A stretch of DNA of 64,000 nt from Kribbella qitaiheensis (GCF_014217565.1 NZ_CP043661.1:3782001-3846000); one strand, 5' to 3'; positions 25,926-34,597 are shown, numbered from the stretch's first letter. The notes: generated by a model not told the origin, from the sequence alone. Translations and numbers: made by a program.

Positions 25926-26360
25926 ATGGCCGTCAGAGTTGAAGTACTGGATCAAGTCACCGACGAGGTTGTGGAGGCCTTTGGGCGGTTGTTGCCGCAG
26001 TTGTCTCGATCGGCTCCGGCGCTCGATGCGGCTGCGCTGCAGGAGCTGGTGTCGTACGAGACCAACACGGTGCTGATCGCGCGTGGCGCTGACGGAATCG
26101 TCGGCACGTTGACGCTGGTGATGTTTCCGATCCCGTCCGGTCTGCGGGCCTGGATCGAAGACGTTGTTGTGGATGAGAGCGCACGTGGTGAGGGCGTTGG
26201 TGCCGCGCTGACCGAGGAGGCGCTCCGACTGGCGCGAGCGGGCGGTGCTCGGACCGTGGATCTGACCTCGCGACCTGAGCGCGGCGCCGCCAACCGCTTG
26301 TACCAACGCCTGGGTTTCCAGCTCCGCGAGTCGCAGGTCTATCGCTTCCCCTTCGAATGA
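25926..26360 (+). CDS. GNAT family N-acetyltransferase
   Basis: 144 aa. Acetyl-CoA-binding motif A: VVVDESARGEGVGAALTEEA, with R-G-x-G-V-G; motif B: TSRPERGAANRLYQRLGFQL. The start at 25926 follows a weak site. Substrate unknown. Alone between YggT and a small hypothetical gene. Confidence 0.88.
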   Translation: MAVRVEVLDQVTDEVVEAFGRLLPQLSRSAPALDAAALQELVSYETNTVLIARGADGIVGTLTLVMFPIPSGLRAWIEDVVVDESARGEGVGAALTEEALRLARAGGARTVDLTSRPERGAANRLYQRLGFQLRESQVYRFPFE

Positions 26361-26379
26361 CCGTGCGAGCATCGTTGCC

Positions 26380-26718
26380 ATGGGCACTGGTGCATGTCTG
26401 ATCCTTCTGGCACTGGCGGCGATCATCAGCGCCCAACTGCTCATGATGATGGACCGCCGCACATCCTTGACGAAGCGACTCAGAGACCGTAATCGGCCTC
26501 GCCCCGGGATTCCTGAGTTGGACCGCCGCGGCAATCTGGGCGCACAGAGACCCCAACCAACCACCCGCCCGGCACCGCGAAGGACCCACGAGTTAGGCAC
26601 GACAGACTCGAAATGTCGGAGCCGTTTGCCACACTCTGGATGTGACTTACGTTCGGTACCAGAGCCCGACTCCCAACTCCCGAGGCGCCTTTACCGGCAT
26701 CTTCGGCCTGGTCAATAA
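26380..26718 (+). CDS. Possible small membrane protein
   Basis: 112 codons from ATG 26380. The start GACLILLALAAIISAQLLMM is a clear hydrophobic helix followed by a basic segment; the remainder is Arg/Pro-rich low-complexity that may be non-coding, and the 3' part overlaps the next gene by 77 bp. Only the first ~40 residues look natural. Confidence 0.3.
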   Translation: MGTGACLILLALAAIISAQLLMMMDRRTSLTKRLRDRNRPRPGIPELDRRGNLGAQRPQPTTRPAPRRTHELGTTDSKCRSRLPHSGCDLRSVPEPDSQLPRRLYRHLRPGQ

Positions 26719-27040
26719 TCTCGCGCGCGACGGTCTGCTGACTCCGGCCGAGGAAGGCTTCCGTCGTACCAACAACGACTGGTATGACGCGTCGTACACC
26801 GACCCGACGACGGTGGACCCGACCGTCTACGACCGCGCCATCAACCCCCTCGCCGCCTCCTGGTTCCGATCGGGCGCCGCCGACTGGCTCCTCGCGCCCC
26901 TACCCGGCTATCTACAAATCCTCCACACTCACCAAGTGGCTTGCGTCGAGGTCCGCTCCCCCGACCCCGGCCGCATCATCTACTCCGACGATCACCAGAT
27001 AGTCGTCGTCCCACATCGCGACTTCCGGCAAGATGGCTGA
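26642..27040 (+). CDS. Hypothetical protein
   Basis: 132 aa from GTG 26642. Sequence such as YQSPTPNSRGAFTGIFGLVN, TNNDWYDASYTDPTTVDPTV and LHTHQVACVEVRSPDPGRII is compositionally normal and looks like a real globular protein; not assigned to a family. It may be related to an LRR-like gene just downstream (small toxin-immunity-type clusters have similar layouts), but that is a guess. Confidence 0.6.
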   Translation: MTYVRYQSPTPNSRGAFTGIFGLVNNLARDGLLTPAEEGFRRTNNDWYDASYTDPTTVDPTVYDRAINPLAASWFRSGAADWLLAPLPGYLQILHTHQVACVEVRSPDPGRIIYSDDHQIVVVPHRDFRQDG

Positions 27041-27088
27041 CATCACCGACGACCCGCACATCCTCGGCCTCGACGCCCAGCTTCAGCC

Positions 27089-27727
27089 ATGAAGCGCCAA
27101 CCGGAAGACTGGCGGGACGAGGGCGACGACTCGGTCTGGATCACCAGCACGAAACTCACTGACGCCGACATCGACCGACTCCAAAGTGTGCGGTACCTGA
27201 CGCTTCTGGACACACGCGTGCCCGATGGCTTCCTTGATCAGCTTCCGCAGCTGGAGCTGCTCGATCTCCGCGGGGCCCAGAGCGCCGGCGCCGTACGCCG
27301 AGTTGCCGCTTTGCCGAAGCTCCGCGCACTCGCTATCAGTCATGCACGCAACCTGATCGAGCTGCCGAATCTGGAATCTCTCACCTCGCTTGAGTTCCTC
27401 GACCTCTATGGGCTCGCTCAACTGGTTGCGTTGCCTCCCATGCGTGAACTGGTAAGGCTGCGACGCGTCAACCTCGGACAACTCGGCCGCCTCAGCGACT
27501 GGGCATCACTGACCAGTCTTACCGCGCTCGAAGAGCTTGAACTCAACAACAGGCTGACCCCGGACCTCGACGTACTCGCCCAGTTGGCCGTACGCCCGTC
27601 CTTCACCGGCTTCATGTGGTCGGCCCCAGACGAGCCGCAGCGCAAAGTCGCCGCAGCCGAGCAGGCGGCGAACCGGCCCAAGCCCCAACACGTCCGGATA
27701 AGAGACCTCTGGAACAGCCGAACCTGA
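27089..27727 (+). CDS. Leucine-rich-repeat-like protein
   Basis: 212 aa. Regular LRR spacing: VRYLTLLDTRVPDGFLDQL, LELLDLRGAQSAGAVRRV, LRALAISHARNLIELPNL, LEFLDLYGLAQLVALPPM, LRRVNLGQLGRLSDWASL, LEELELNNRLTP. Six units of about 22 residues; C-terminal tail is basic. No signal peptide, so it acts in the cytosol, perhaps as a binding protein. Role unknown. Confidence 0.75.
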   Translation: MKRQPEDWRDEGDDSVWITSTKLTDADIDRLQSVRYLTLLDTRVPDGFLDQLPQLELLDLRGAQSAGAVRRVAALPKLRALAISHARNLIELPNLESLTSLEFLDLYGLAQLVALPPMRELVRLRRVNLGQLGRLSDWASLTSLTALEELELNNRLTPDLDVLAQLAVRPSFTGFMWSAPDEPQRKVAAAEQAANRPKPQHVRIRDLWNSRT

Positions 27728-27740
27728 GATCGGCCGACGG

Positions 27741-28196
27741 TCAGAGCGGAAGGGCGATCGGTACGCGGATGTCCGGGCCATCATCGGCCAGGAGCACAGA
27801 GGCTTCGAGGGCGTGTGCAACGTAGAGGCGAAGCGGCTGGGGCGCCCGTAACCGTTCGGGGGAGAACGAGGCGAGCTCGGGCAGTCGGCCACGGAAAATG
27901 TCAGTGCACCTTGCGAGATCCGCTTCGCCGACCTGTAAGGCATGAGCGGTCAGGTAGACGGCTTCACCAACGAAGAGCGGCACCTGGGAGTCAAAGATGA
28001 CGATGCCAACCTCAGACCGATCCGCGAGGTTGCTGGAATGGCGGCTCTCCGGCCGCGAAGCCCAGTAGAAGTCCCTGCCCCCATCGGACGTGTAGCAAAC
28101 CGGCGACGCCCACGGTCGCCCGTCCCGATCAGCAGTGGCAAGGGTCATGTACTGGTTGGCATCAACAATCCGGCGAGCAACATCTTGCGGCGTCAT
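27741..28196 (-). CDS. Pyridoxamine 5'-phosphate oxidase family protein
   Basis: 151 aa from ATG 28196 (MTPQDVARRIVDANQYMTLA). Split-barrel pattern: TADRDGRPWASPVCYTSDGG, FYWASRPESRHSSNLADR, VGIVIFDSQVPLFVGEAVYL. PNPOx-like proteins bind FMN or F420 and reduce small molecules; the cofactor here is not evident. Convergent with the LRR gene. Confidence 0.85.
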   Translation of the reverse strand: MTPQDVARRIVDANQYMTLATADRDGRPWASPVCYTSDGGRDFYWASRPESRHSSNLADRSEVGIVIFDSQVPLFVGEAVYLTAHALQVGEADLARCTDIFRGRLPELASFSPERLRAPQPLRLYVAHALEASVLLADDGPDIRVPIALPL

Positions 28197-28288
28197 AAAC
28201 CCAGCATCACCCGACGACCCCGGGCAAGGAAAGCGCCCTCTGACCTGGGGGTTCGGGGTGGAGCCGGAGGCGAAGAGGTTGGCTGACC

Positions 28289-28870
28289 TCACCTGTCGGT
28301 CCGGTGGGGTTTGCTGCTTCCTTCGCCTGCCGCGACAGGCAGCCTGCCTGCAGATGACGTGGTCAGCTGCTGAGAGACCAGCAAATGATGGACGCTCGAT
28401 GAGATGGTCGCTGCGATCGTGCAGCCGACGGTGTTGAGCAGGATGTCTGTGACGTCACCTGCGGTCCCGAGTGGGGTGAAGGTTTGCACAACCTCGATCA
28501 CCGAGGAGAGCAGGGCTGCACCTACTAACGCGACCCCTATGGTCCGTTGCCGTTTGGCATGGCGCGCGATCCATGGCAGGAGGAATCCGGCGGGCATGAA
28601 CAACAGGAAGTTCACGACGATCTCGGATACCACGGCCTGGCTGGCGAACGGAGCCCAGTTGAAGTACACAGTTCCATTGCCGTCTTGAGGTCTGCCTCCG
28701 AGGGTCACCAGCAACAGTCCTATCCCCCATAGCGCACCAACTGTGGTGGCCAGTCGAGTAGCTCGGGTGGCGTCGCGTCGCAGGGTTAGCCGGACCAGCC
28801 GGAGCAGCACCCACGCAAGGAATGCCAGTGCTACCACGGCTACCGGAATGATGAGGTTGCTTGGGGTCAC
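28289..28870 (-). CDS. VanZ-family membrane protein
   Basis: 193 aa from GTG 28870. Hydrophobic segments: IIPVAVVALAFLAWVLLRL, LATTVGALWGIGLLLVTLG, then the VanZ core FNWAPFASQAVVSEIVVNFL, FMPAGFLLPWIARHA, LLSSVIEVVQTFTPLGTAGD and DILLNTVGCTIAATI. The E-x-x-Q and D-x-x-x-N residues of VanZ are present. VanZ proteins give low-level teicoplanin resistance in enterococci; the cellular role of actinobacterial homologues is unknown. The start overlaps an upstream small ORF (GTGA). Confidence 0.85.
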   Translation of the reverse strand: MTPSNLIIPVAVVALAFLAWVLLRLVRLTLRRDATRATRLATTVGALWGIGLLLVTLGGRPQDGNGTVYFNWAPFASQAVVSEIVVNFLLFMPAGFLLPWIARHAKRQRTIGVALVGAALLSSVIEVVQTFTPLGTAGDVTDILLNTVGCTIAATISSSVHHLLVSQQLTTSSAGRLPVAAGEGSSKPHRTDR

Positions 28871-29085
28871 GAGAAGCTGACTACCACAGTTCCGGCCATG
28901 ACCTGACCCTCGATGAACACGTTCTTCTTGCCGCGGGTCACGATGACGACCACTCGCGACGTCCACTCGCCCCTGCGGATCGGGGAAGCGCTGGGCCTTC
29001 GATGTAGCCATCCATACCGCCGACAGTCACTACCTGTTCTTCGGCTGCGGTCGACACCGGTCTCTACAGACTTGAGCTGGACCAA
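28867..29085 (-). CDS. Small ORF translationally coupled to vanZ
   Basis: Only the C-terminal half (TSRVVVIVTRGKKNVFIEGQ, then VMAGTVVVSFS) looks like protein; the N-terminal half is Arg-rich and probably out of the true frame. Its TGA overlaps the vanZ GTG, so an intact ancestor was likely co-translated. May be a frameshifted remnant. Confidence 0.35.
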   Translation of the reverse strand: MVQLKSVETGVDRSRRTGSDCRRYGWLHRRPSASPIRRGEWTSRVVVIVTRGKKNVFIEGQVMAGTVVVSFS

Positions 29086-29106
29086 CTGTGAGACCTCGGG
29101 TGCGTC

Positions 29107-29307
29107 TCATCCGTCGCGGCCCTGCCAGGTGGTCACGCATATTTCGTTGCCCTCCACGTCGGCAAGCACCCAGAACGCGGGGGCCCGAGTCGCGGAAACC
29201 AGCCGGCCGCCGGCTGCGAGCGCGGCCTCAATGCGCTGGGGTGCCTCGTCATGCGGAGCACAGAGGTCGAAGTGAATGCGGTTTCGCTGCGGGCGCTCCC
29301 GATCCAT
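29107..29307 (-). pseudogene. 3' fragment of a VOC/glyoxalase-like gene
   Basis: The frame reads [20 protein letters not shown], then APAFWVLADVEGNEICVTTW, the second half of a VOC domain. In-frame codons continue upstream ([10 protein letters not shown]) to a junction with tRNA-like sequence at about 29341. The N-terminal half of the domain is missing. Confidence 0.65.
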
Positions 29308-29340
29308 CCGCTGGAACCAGATCGCGGGACCGTCAACCGT

Positions 29341-29370
29341 GCGCAGCAGGTTCGAATCCTGCCGGGGGGA
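29341..29370 (+). other. Orphan tRNA-Arg-like 3' end
   Basis: GCAGG-TTCGAAT-CCTGC is a complete T-arm, followed by CGGGGGG and A like an acceptor 3' strand plus discriminator. The lead-in GCGCA and the acceptor resemble actinobacterial tRNA-Arg genes, but no 5' half precedes it; VOC-gene sequence does. Such orphan tRNA ends mark past site-specific integration or deletion. Confidence 0.5.
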
Positions 29371-29527
29371 CCGTACAAATGCGCTGCTCAGACAGTTAGC
29401 GCCGAGAGGAAGTCTCTGGCGCTGGCATCTGCCTCGTGAGCTCGAACGATCGAGGTTCTCATTACGAGGAGGAATGACCGCGTGTCGTAGGTCGGGTGAA
29501 CGGATTCAGACCGATCAACGCGTGGAC

Positions 29528-29690
29528 GTGACAACCGCCGCCGGCCCTTCCGTTGCCGACGGCATCGTCATCGTCGACAAACCGGCCGGCCTGACCTCGC
29601 ACACCGTGGTGAAGATCCGGCGGCTGGCCGGAACGCGCAAGGTGGGTCATGCGGGCACCCTGGACTCGATGGCCACCGGCGTACCGGGCA
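29528..29690 (+). pseudogene. 5' fragment of truB (tRNA pseudouridine-55 synthase)
   Basis: From GTG 29528 the frame reads [20 protein letters not shown], then the [20 protein letters not shown] block, which is the TruB N-terminus with the catalytic Asp. At GVP (about 29688) similarity ends. About 54 of roughly 300 residues remain, so it cannot be functional; an intact truB would be expected elsewhere. Confidence 0.75.
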
Positions 29691-30028
29691 CCCGATCATT
29701 AGAAGACGGATCGCGCGATCGAGGAACTGATCGAAGAAGAGACACAGGCTGCTGAGATGTGGATCTGCCGCGGGGCCCGGGCTACGTCGAGGGTGTTGTC
29801 GTAACGCTCGCCTGGATCTGGCGGCGGTCGGGCGTCCCACCGATCGAGGTCGAGCACGCCCACGCCAGCTGACCCTCACGTCACCGCCGACCTAGTTGCA
29901 ACAACCTGCAAATGCGCTGGTCGCGTAGCGGTTCCGGTGGTTACGGTCCAGAGATGACTGGTGCTCCAAGCAACGACCCGCAGCGCCCGGCGTGGCCCGT
30001 ACCGCCCGGCAGGTGTGACAATCTCGCG

Positions 30029-30691
30029 GTGCGAATTCTCATTGCTGCCCTGGCGCTCGCGCTGGTGACCGGTTGCTCGTCAGAGGACACATCTACGCCG
30101 CGCTCGGAGTCGACGCCAACTGTCACTCCGCGGTCCTCTCCAGCGGTTTTGTCGAGCTCGACCGCTGCGCCCGACGCCTGCGACCTGCTGACAGCATCCG
30201 AGATTGCGCCACTCATGGACGACGCTGGACAAGCGAAGCCCGGCCTGAAAGGTGGACTACCCAACTGCCAATGGGAGAGTCCCGACGGTCGGTTCGTACA
30301 GGTGGTTGGCATCGACGCCTCGGAGTGGGCACGATCCATTCCAGAGATCGTCCGCGCACTTCAGGCCTCGGGGCAGTTCTCGGATGCGGAGAACATGCGA
30401 AAGCTTCGTGCCGCGGCGAAACTTGTCGAGGCCGGACAGGACCTCGACGCACACGAGGCGTGTTCCTTGTTTTCACAGATGGTGGAGTTGCAGGGTCAGC
30501 CGCCGAAAACGTCGTTGGCCGTCTCGGTGCTGCCCACGCGCGCGAATCCGAAGGCTGTATCAGGCCAAATGTGCAGCGTCGGGACCTACACTTCCGTCAT
30601 GGTTGCCGACGCGAAAGGGCTCAACGGCCCGCTACCCATCAATGGGGTCACGGCGATGACCAAGTTGGCCCATCGTCGAGCCATGAGGTGA
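30029..30691 (+). CDS. DUF3558-like lipoprotein
   Basis: 220 aa from GTG 30029. Lipobox signal: ILIAALALALVTGC, Cys at about residue 16, then a Ser/Thr/Pro linker. The globular part has ACDLLTASEIAPLMDDAG, NCQWESPDGRFVQVVGI and a final GQMCSVGTYTSVMVADAKG block with three cysteines, as in DUF3558 proteins of actinobacteria. Function unknown; exported and membrane-anchored. An ATG/GTG further upstream is possible but the signal peptide fixes this start. Confidence 0.75.
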   Translation: MRILIAALALALVTGCSSEDTSTPRSESTPTVTPRSSPAVLSSSTAAPDACDLLTASEIAPLMDDAGQAKPGLKGGLPNCQWESPDGRFVQVVGIDASEWARSIPEIVRALQASGQFSDAENMRKLRAAAKLVEAGQDLDAHEACSLFSQMVELQGQPPKTSLAVSVLPTRANPKAVSGQMCSVGTYTSVMVADAKGLNGPLPINGVTAMTKLAHRRAMR

Positions 30692-30713
30692 TGCGCTGTC
30701 GGCAGCTCCACGT

Positions 30714-31280
30714 GTGGCGCACGTCCCTGGCGAGCGGCGGCGTATGACGCGAGGACGTCGGCATGACCAGTTCAGAGCGCGACGCAGCCTTGGCCGGGAC
30801 GAGATGGGGCCGGTGGCAGGCGATGGGCAGGACAGCTCGTCCCATTGTGGGGCCTCGCCGTCACCGGCGTCACGGGGGTGTTTGTCAGGCAGGGACCTCC
30901 CGAACAGTTCTCGTACGGCCCTAGAACGACGCACGTCGCGTGCACCAGCCACGGGCTGGTTCCTCGCCCTGCTGCCGGTGACGTGGGTCGTCTTTGACGT
31001 CCTCGCCCTCGAACTGTTCGGCGCAGGAGAATCTCTCGAGGGGGCACTCCTGTTCGCGGCGCTCACGAACTGGGTAGTGGTCGTCGCAGACTCTACGGCG
31101 CTCCGCACAGCGGGCGTACGGGTCTCGCCGTGGTGGGGCATCCTCCTTCTCCCCGTCTATATGGTCCTGCGTACGAGGCGTGCGCGCAGTTCGCCAGTAG
31201 TCCCCGCTGTGTTCCTCGCACTCGCCGTGGCATACCTGGTCTTCGGCGATCTCATCCTGAATGAGCTCGACCTGCCCTGA
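30714..31280 (+). CDS. Hypothetical membrane protein
   Basis: 188 codons; the C-terminal ~110 residues have four hydrophobic stretches (GWFLALLPVTWVVFDVLALE, EGALLFAALTNWVVVVAD, WWGILLLPVYMVL, VVPAVFLALAVAYLVFG). The first ~75 residues are Arg/Ser-rich and may not be translated; no convincing start is seen. Ends LILNELDLP. Resembles small actinobacterial membrane proteins with an N-terminal soluble domain. Confidence 0.5.
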   Translation: MAHVPGERRRMTRGRRHDQFRARRSLGRDEMGPVAGDGQDSSSHCGASPSPASRGCLSGRDLPNSSRTALERRTSRAPATGWFLALLPVTWVVFDVLALELFGAGESLEGALLFAALTNWVVVVADSTALRTAGVRVSPWWGILLLPVYMVLRTRRARSSPVVPAVFLALAVAYLVFGDLILNELDLP

Positions 31281-31439
31281 CGCGCTCTTCACGTGGTGGG
31301 CGGTCCATGCGATCGCCGTGGCGGACCCCCCATTCCTCTCCGTCGATCTCCCAGACGATCCGGGCGTCGACGGCGACGTGGTACTGACTGCCGCGTCGGT
31401 GTGGCTCGGATCGGGAGCTGACCACGGAGGGGGCGGGCT

Positions 31440-31545
31440 TGAACGGGTTCGCCCTCGAGGTCCCGGCCGGCACCTTCCGCCAGATCGGCGGAGCAGTCGC
31501 CATCGCCGTCTTCGGCGCACCGGCCTGCGCATCAGCCACGCCGCA
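31440..31545 (+). pseudogene. Scrap of a DHA2-type MFS transporter
   Basis: The frame reads PAGTFRQIGGAVAIAVFGAP, close to the conserved S/T-x-R-Q-x-G-G-A-x-G-x-A-V-x-G block of DHA2 drug exporters. Only this ~30-residue patch is recognisable in the 31281-31668 interval; the rest shows no gene. Confidence 0.4.
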
Positions 31546-31668
31546 GCAGCAACCCCCCTCTTACTCGCAGCAGCAAACAGCACCCGAATCCAACCGAGAG
31601 CCTGACGAACACGCCACCCACCCAGGCACCCAATCACCTCCGAGCAGAACGGGTCGCGCACCTAACTA

Positions 31669-31911
31669 GTGCAGAGAAGGTCGTGGCTCTCGGTACAGTT
31701 CCTCCGGATTCCCGGCGACACCCTCTACCCCGTGCCCCTGGCCCTAACTCTGTTGTCGGGAGTGACGATCTTCTTCCCCCAGGTCGAGCCGTTCCTGGCG
31801 AAGAACTGGTGGCGCCTGCGAGAGCCGTCCGACCTGGAACTGAACCGCATTGCGCCCGCCTGGTTCGCGGTCTGCCAGGCCGCCGGCGTCGCGCGTCGAG
31901 GTACGGACTGA
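31669..31911 (+). CDS. Possible small membrane protein or fragment
   Basis: 80 codons. LYPVPLALTLLSGVTIFFPQ followed by FLAKNWWRLREPSDLELNRI resembles small two-helix actinobacterial proteins in which a WW-x-x-R-x-x-E-P-S-D element links membrane segments. The start and the end look irregular and the gene sits among scars, so it may be a remnant. Confidence 0.3.
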   Translation: MQRRSWLSVQFLRIPGDTLYPVPLALTLLSGVTIFFPQVEPFLAKNWWRLREPSDLELNRIAPAWFAVCQAAGVARRGTD

Positions 31912-32736
31912 AGCGAAACGTAGCGCCTTCTACGGTCGGCTCGCGTGGTTTGTCGGGCGCGGTTCGTCGATCACTGGGGTGTCTCGGCGGAGTCAGCTGG
32001 CTCGGAGTCGTTGTCCGGCGCGGACTGCGTGATGTCGTTGGTCGCGGGCCCTGGCAAGCTCCAGTTCCACGGGGCCCGTCGAGTTCGGGCGACAAGTTGC
32101 CCACGGCCACAGTGTCGCTCGGCAACCAGACAAGCGAACAGTCCGGGCGCGTCCCCATCCGACGGAGGCCCTCAGCGGGGGCCGAAGGTTCTCGCGACAC
32201 TCCCAATATCTACCGTGGCGGGATTAGACATTGCCAGATGGGGTGTGTAGTGTTCCTCGTGTTGACAGAGAAGCACAGCGAAGCTGACGTGGACAGCTAA
32301 CGTCCTGTCCAAGAGTGTGATTGTGAAGTGAAGTTCGACGGCGGACTCCGCCGGGCCGATCAGTGAAGGGGCTCGGGTTTCCCGCCAGGATCTGGTCAGA
32401 GTCACTGGAGCCAGTGGTCGGAAGGGGTTCCAGGCTTGACGGATGCAAGCAGCAGTTCGCAGTTGAAATCTGTAGTCGCAGGTGATGTTGCAGTTTGTAC
32501 CCGTAGGAGCAGGTTCGCAGTTGCAGTTTCGTACTCGCAGTAGCTGTTTGTGGTTGCAGTAGCGGTAGGTAGTTGTTCGAGAAAGAAGGGAAGGGATTAC
32601 ACCGTCGGATCGCCCGCCAGTGCCAGTACTTCGCCGGGCGGGTGCCGTGGTTCCATCGGATTGGAAGGTGGTCTTCGGTTACGCATTCAGCGATCCCCGC
32701 AGTGACAGCCTTCACGTGGCGTCCTGCGGATCTGTA
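31912..32736. other. Long stretch without a recognisable gene
   Basis: Open frames here are all shadow-like. The interval 32430-32590 is unusually rich in GCAGT/GTAG words (repeats such as CGCAGTTG and GCAGTAGC) and is compositionally simple on one strand, unlike its surroundings. No tRNA, repeat array or promoter motif identified. Confidence 0.4.
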
Positions 32737-32738
32737 AG

Positions 32739-32808
32739 ACCGGCCTCACGGCCGGTAGATGGTGACAATCCATAACCTCTGGGCCCCGGTGCTTCGGCAC
32801 CGGGGCCC
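32739..32808 (+). promoter_or_regulatory. Two hairpins in the 5' leader of the MerR gene
   Basis: ACCGGCC-TCAC-GGCCGGT (32739-32756) and a 12-bp stem closed by a TTCG tetraloop (GGGCCCCGGTGC / GCACCGGGGCCC, 32781-32808), followed by TT. The second is a very stable terminator or attenuator, only 17 bp before the MerR-type start. Either it ends an upstream transcript or it gates the gene. Confidence 0.55.
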
Positions 32809-32825
32809 TTCGACATGGAGGCCCG

Positions 32826-33173
32826 ATGACCCCAGACCTGTACACGGAGACCCCGATGAGTACACCCCCGACCACCGGGCCGGCCCACTTCGACGACGAC
32901 GACTACCCCGCGTTCACGATGGGGCGGGCCGCGGAGATGCTCGGCACCACACCGGGATTCCTGCGGAGCCTGGACGAGGCGAAACTCATCACCCCGCAAC
33001 GCTCCGACGGCGGCCACCGCCGCTACTCCCGCTACCAGCTGCGTCTAGCGGCCAGGGCCCGCGAGCTCGTCGACCAAGGCACCGCCCTCGAAGCCGCCTG
33101 CCGGATCATCATCTTGGAAGACCAACTCGCCGAAGCCCTGCGGATCAACGAGCGGCGCAAGGAGCAGGACTAG
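32826..33173 (+). CDS. MerR-family-like helix-turn-helix protein
   Basis: 115 aa from ATG 32826; a second ATG at 32856 would give 105 aa. An acidic lead (HFDDDDYPAFTMGRAAEMLG) runs into a MerR-type winged helix: GTTPGFLRSLDEAKLITPQR and SDGGHRRYSRYQLRLAARAR, then a helical tail ending EALRINERRKEQD. This short one-domain regulator is widespread in actinomycetes. It lacks a ligand domain. A stable hairpin leads it. Confidence 0.8.
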   Translation: MTPDLYTETPMSTPPTTGPAHFDDDDYPAFTMGRAAEMLGTTPGFLRSLDEAKLITPQRSDGGHRRYSRYQLRLAARARELVDQGTALEAACRIIILEDQLAEALRINERRKEQD

Positions 33174-33699
33174 CAGCGGATTCGCTGGGCTTCAACACCG
33201 GAGGCGACGCGCTGCAAAGCCCGAACCACCTCGACCCTGAGGAAGAGTCCGCACGAGGAAACCTCATTGGCGATTCGTCTGCCGCGCGGCAGGCTAGAAC
33301 GAGCCAACGGCGGCACCCACCTCATCGCCGAACACCTCCAGAGACTTCCGCTAATACGACGCGCCGCACGGTGGACGGCTTCTTCGAGTCCGGAGGCGAG
33401 GTTGACCCGTTTGCCGGGTCGAGGCCGTGTTCGGAGCCTCTACGGGCCCTAGGGAGCCGCTCAGGACGTCGATGGCGCTGTCGGTGGTGGTCATAGCGGG
33501 CCCTCCTTTTCGAGACGTTTGGGTCCGTTTGCTGGGGGTTACTGGGTCATTACGATCACCCTTTGAGTCCCGGCCGGGGTTGGGTTGGTCCAGGCCTTGG
33601 CGTTCCGACCCATGTGCGCCAGGGCCGCCCTTTTGCCCGGTTGACGGTTATGTGTCAGGCGGTGGCGAAAGGGCGGGTTCTAGTTCGGTGGTGCCGACA
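33174..33699. other. No recognisable gene
   Basis: Short open frames on both strands lack start signals and family patterns. Composition is chromosome-like. The interval separates the MerR-like gene from a broken integrase. Confidence 0.4.
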
Positions 33700-34174
33700 G
33701 CTGGCCGAGGACGAACGCGGCGCGCCAGGCATCGATGATCTCCAATTCGTACGTCCGAAGAGTTGACCTAGGCTCGATCCGACCAGAGTTCCGCCCCGCC
33801 CAACACGTCGAGCGGTGGGGAACACGGCCAGGCCGCGATCTCCGAGCCAGTGCGCCGCACACGCGAGCCGCCCCACGCTGAGGCCATTTCTGCGGGTGCT
33901 GTCCTTCAAGTGCCTTTCGATCAACTGCTCAACAGTCGCGTCCGTCCGAGGATTGCGCCGTTGATAGACCTCAGCGACAAAGTCCAGCGCGGACTGTCTC
34001 AGCCTTCTCCCAAGCATCTGGGCCGGCTGGAACCGTCTCCTCCAAGTACATCTTCGTCTTCTTGACCGGGTCGATGCCGGAGTAGACGCGCACCCGAAGC
34101 GAACCGGAGGGCAGCGCGTGGATGCCACCGGCCTGACGCTTGTGGGAACTGGTCTTCTTTGCCACAAGCGGCAT
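33700..34174 (-). pseudogene. Tyrosine integrase, 5' remnant with frameshift
   Basis: From ATG 34174: ALPSGSLRVRVYSGIDPVKK, then LEETVPAGPDAWEKAETVRA, the AP2-like arm-binding start of actinobacterial tyrosine integrases. The frame breaks at about 33972; the next frame continues FVAEVYQRRNPRTDATVEQL and IERHLKDSTRRNG. The core-binding and catalytic (R..H-R..Y) domains are missing. It begins 83 bp from a tRNA-Thr 3'-end repeat, the position expected for the integrase of an element that used that site. Confidence 0.7.
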
Positions 34175-34256
34175 CGTAAGGGCCGTTGGATCCACGAATG
34201 GATCCACGAAGGTCGACCGAAGGAGAGAGCTGACCTGCGTTTCCGCAGGTCACGGG

Positions 34257-34294
34257 TGGAGCCGCCTATCGGAATCGAACCGATGACCTTCTCA
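34257..34294 (-). repeat. Left attachment repeat: 38-bp copy of the tRNA-Thr 3' half
   Basis: These 38 bp are identical to 50484-50521, the CCA end, acceptor strand, T-arm and variable region of the intact tRNA-Thr(CGT). A partial tRNA without a 5' half here and the full gene at 50.5 kb mark the two ends of an integrated element. Confidence 0.9.
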
Positions 34295-34597
34295 GTATCC
34301 AAGCGTTCTCGACATAATGCCTGGTCAAAGAGTCGCCCCGCTATGAACTGCCTGATCAGACCACGATTCACTGGATCCTTAAGGGCTCAGGTCGGTTCGT
34401 CAGGGATCACTGAGGAGCTCTCGCTTTGTGTACTTTTGAGAGTACTTTTTGCGCGCCGCGAACGCCTGCGGCGCGTACTAAATCGCACCCTTCAGCAGTA
34501 TCGCGGGGTACGACTTGATACAAACTCCTTCGGAGCTGCCGCGTCGTTCATATCCACGGCTGGCGAACCTGCATCAGAGGAGTTGTCCGCAAGAACT
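34295..34597. other. Island left end without gene; possible integrase arm site
   Basis: No coding region. CTTTGTGTACTTTTG at 34424-34438 recurs exactly at 50395-50409, close to the other island end and in the same orientation, as arm-type integrase sites or element-end repeats would be. An AAAGTAC-like half site follows it. Confidence 0.4.

Noticed and set aside
33427..33738. Short + ORF in the gap before the integrase remnant
   Set aside because: No start signal, no recognisable domain, overlaps the opposite integrase remnant.
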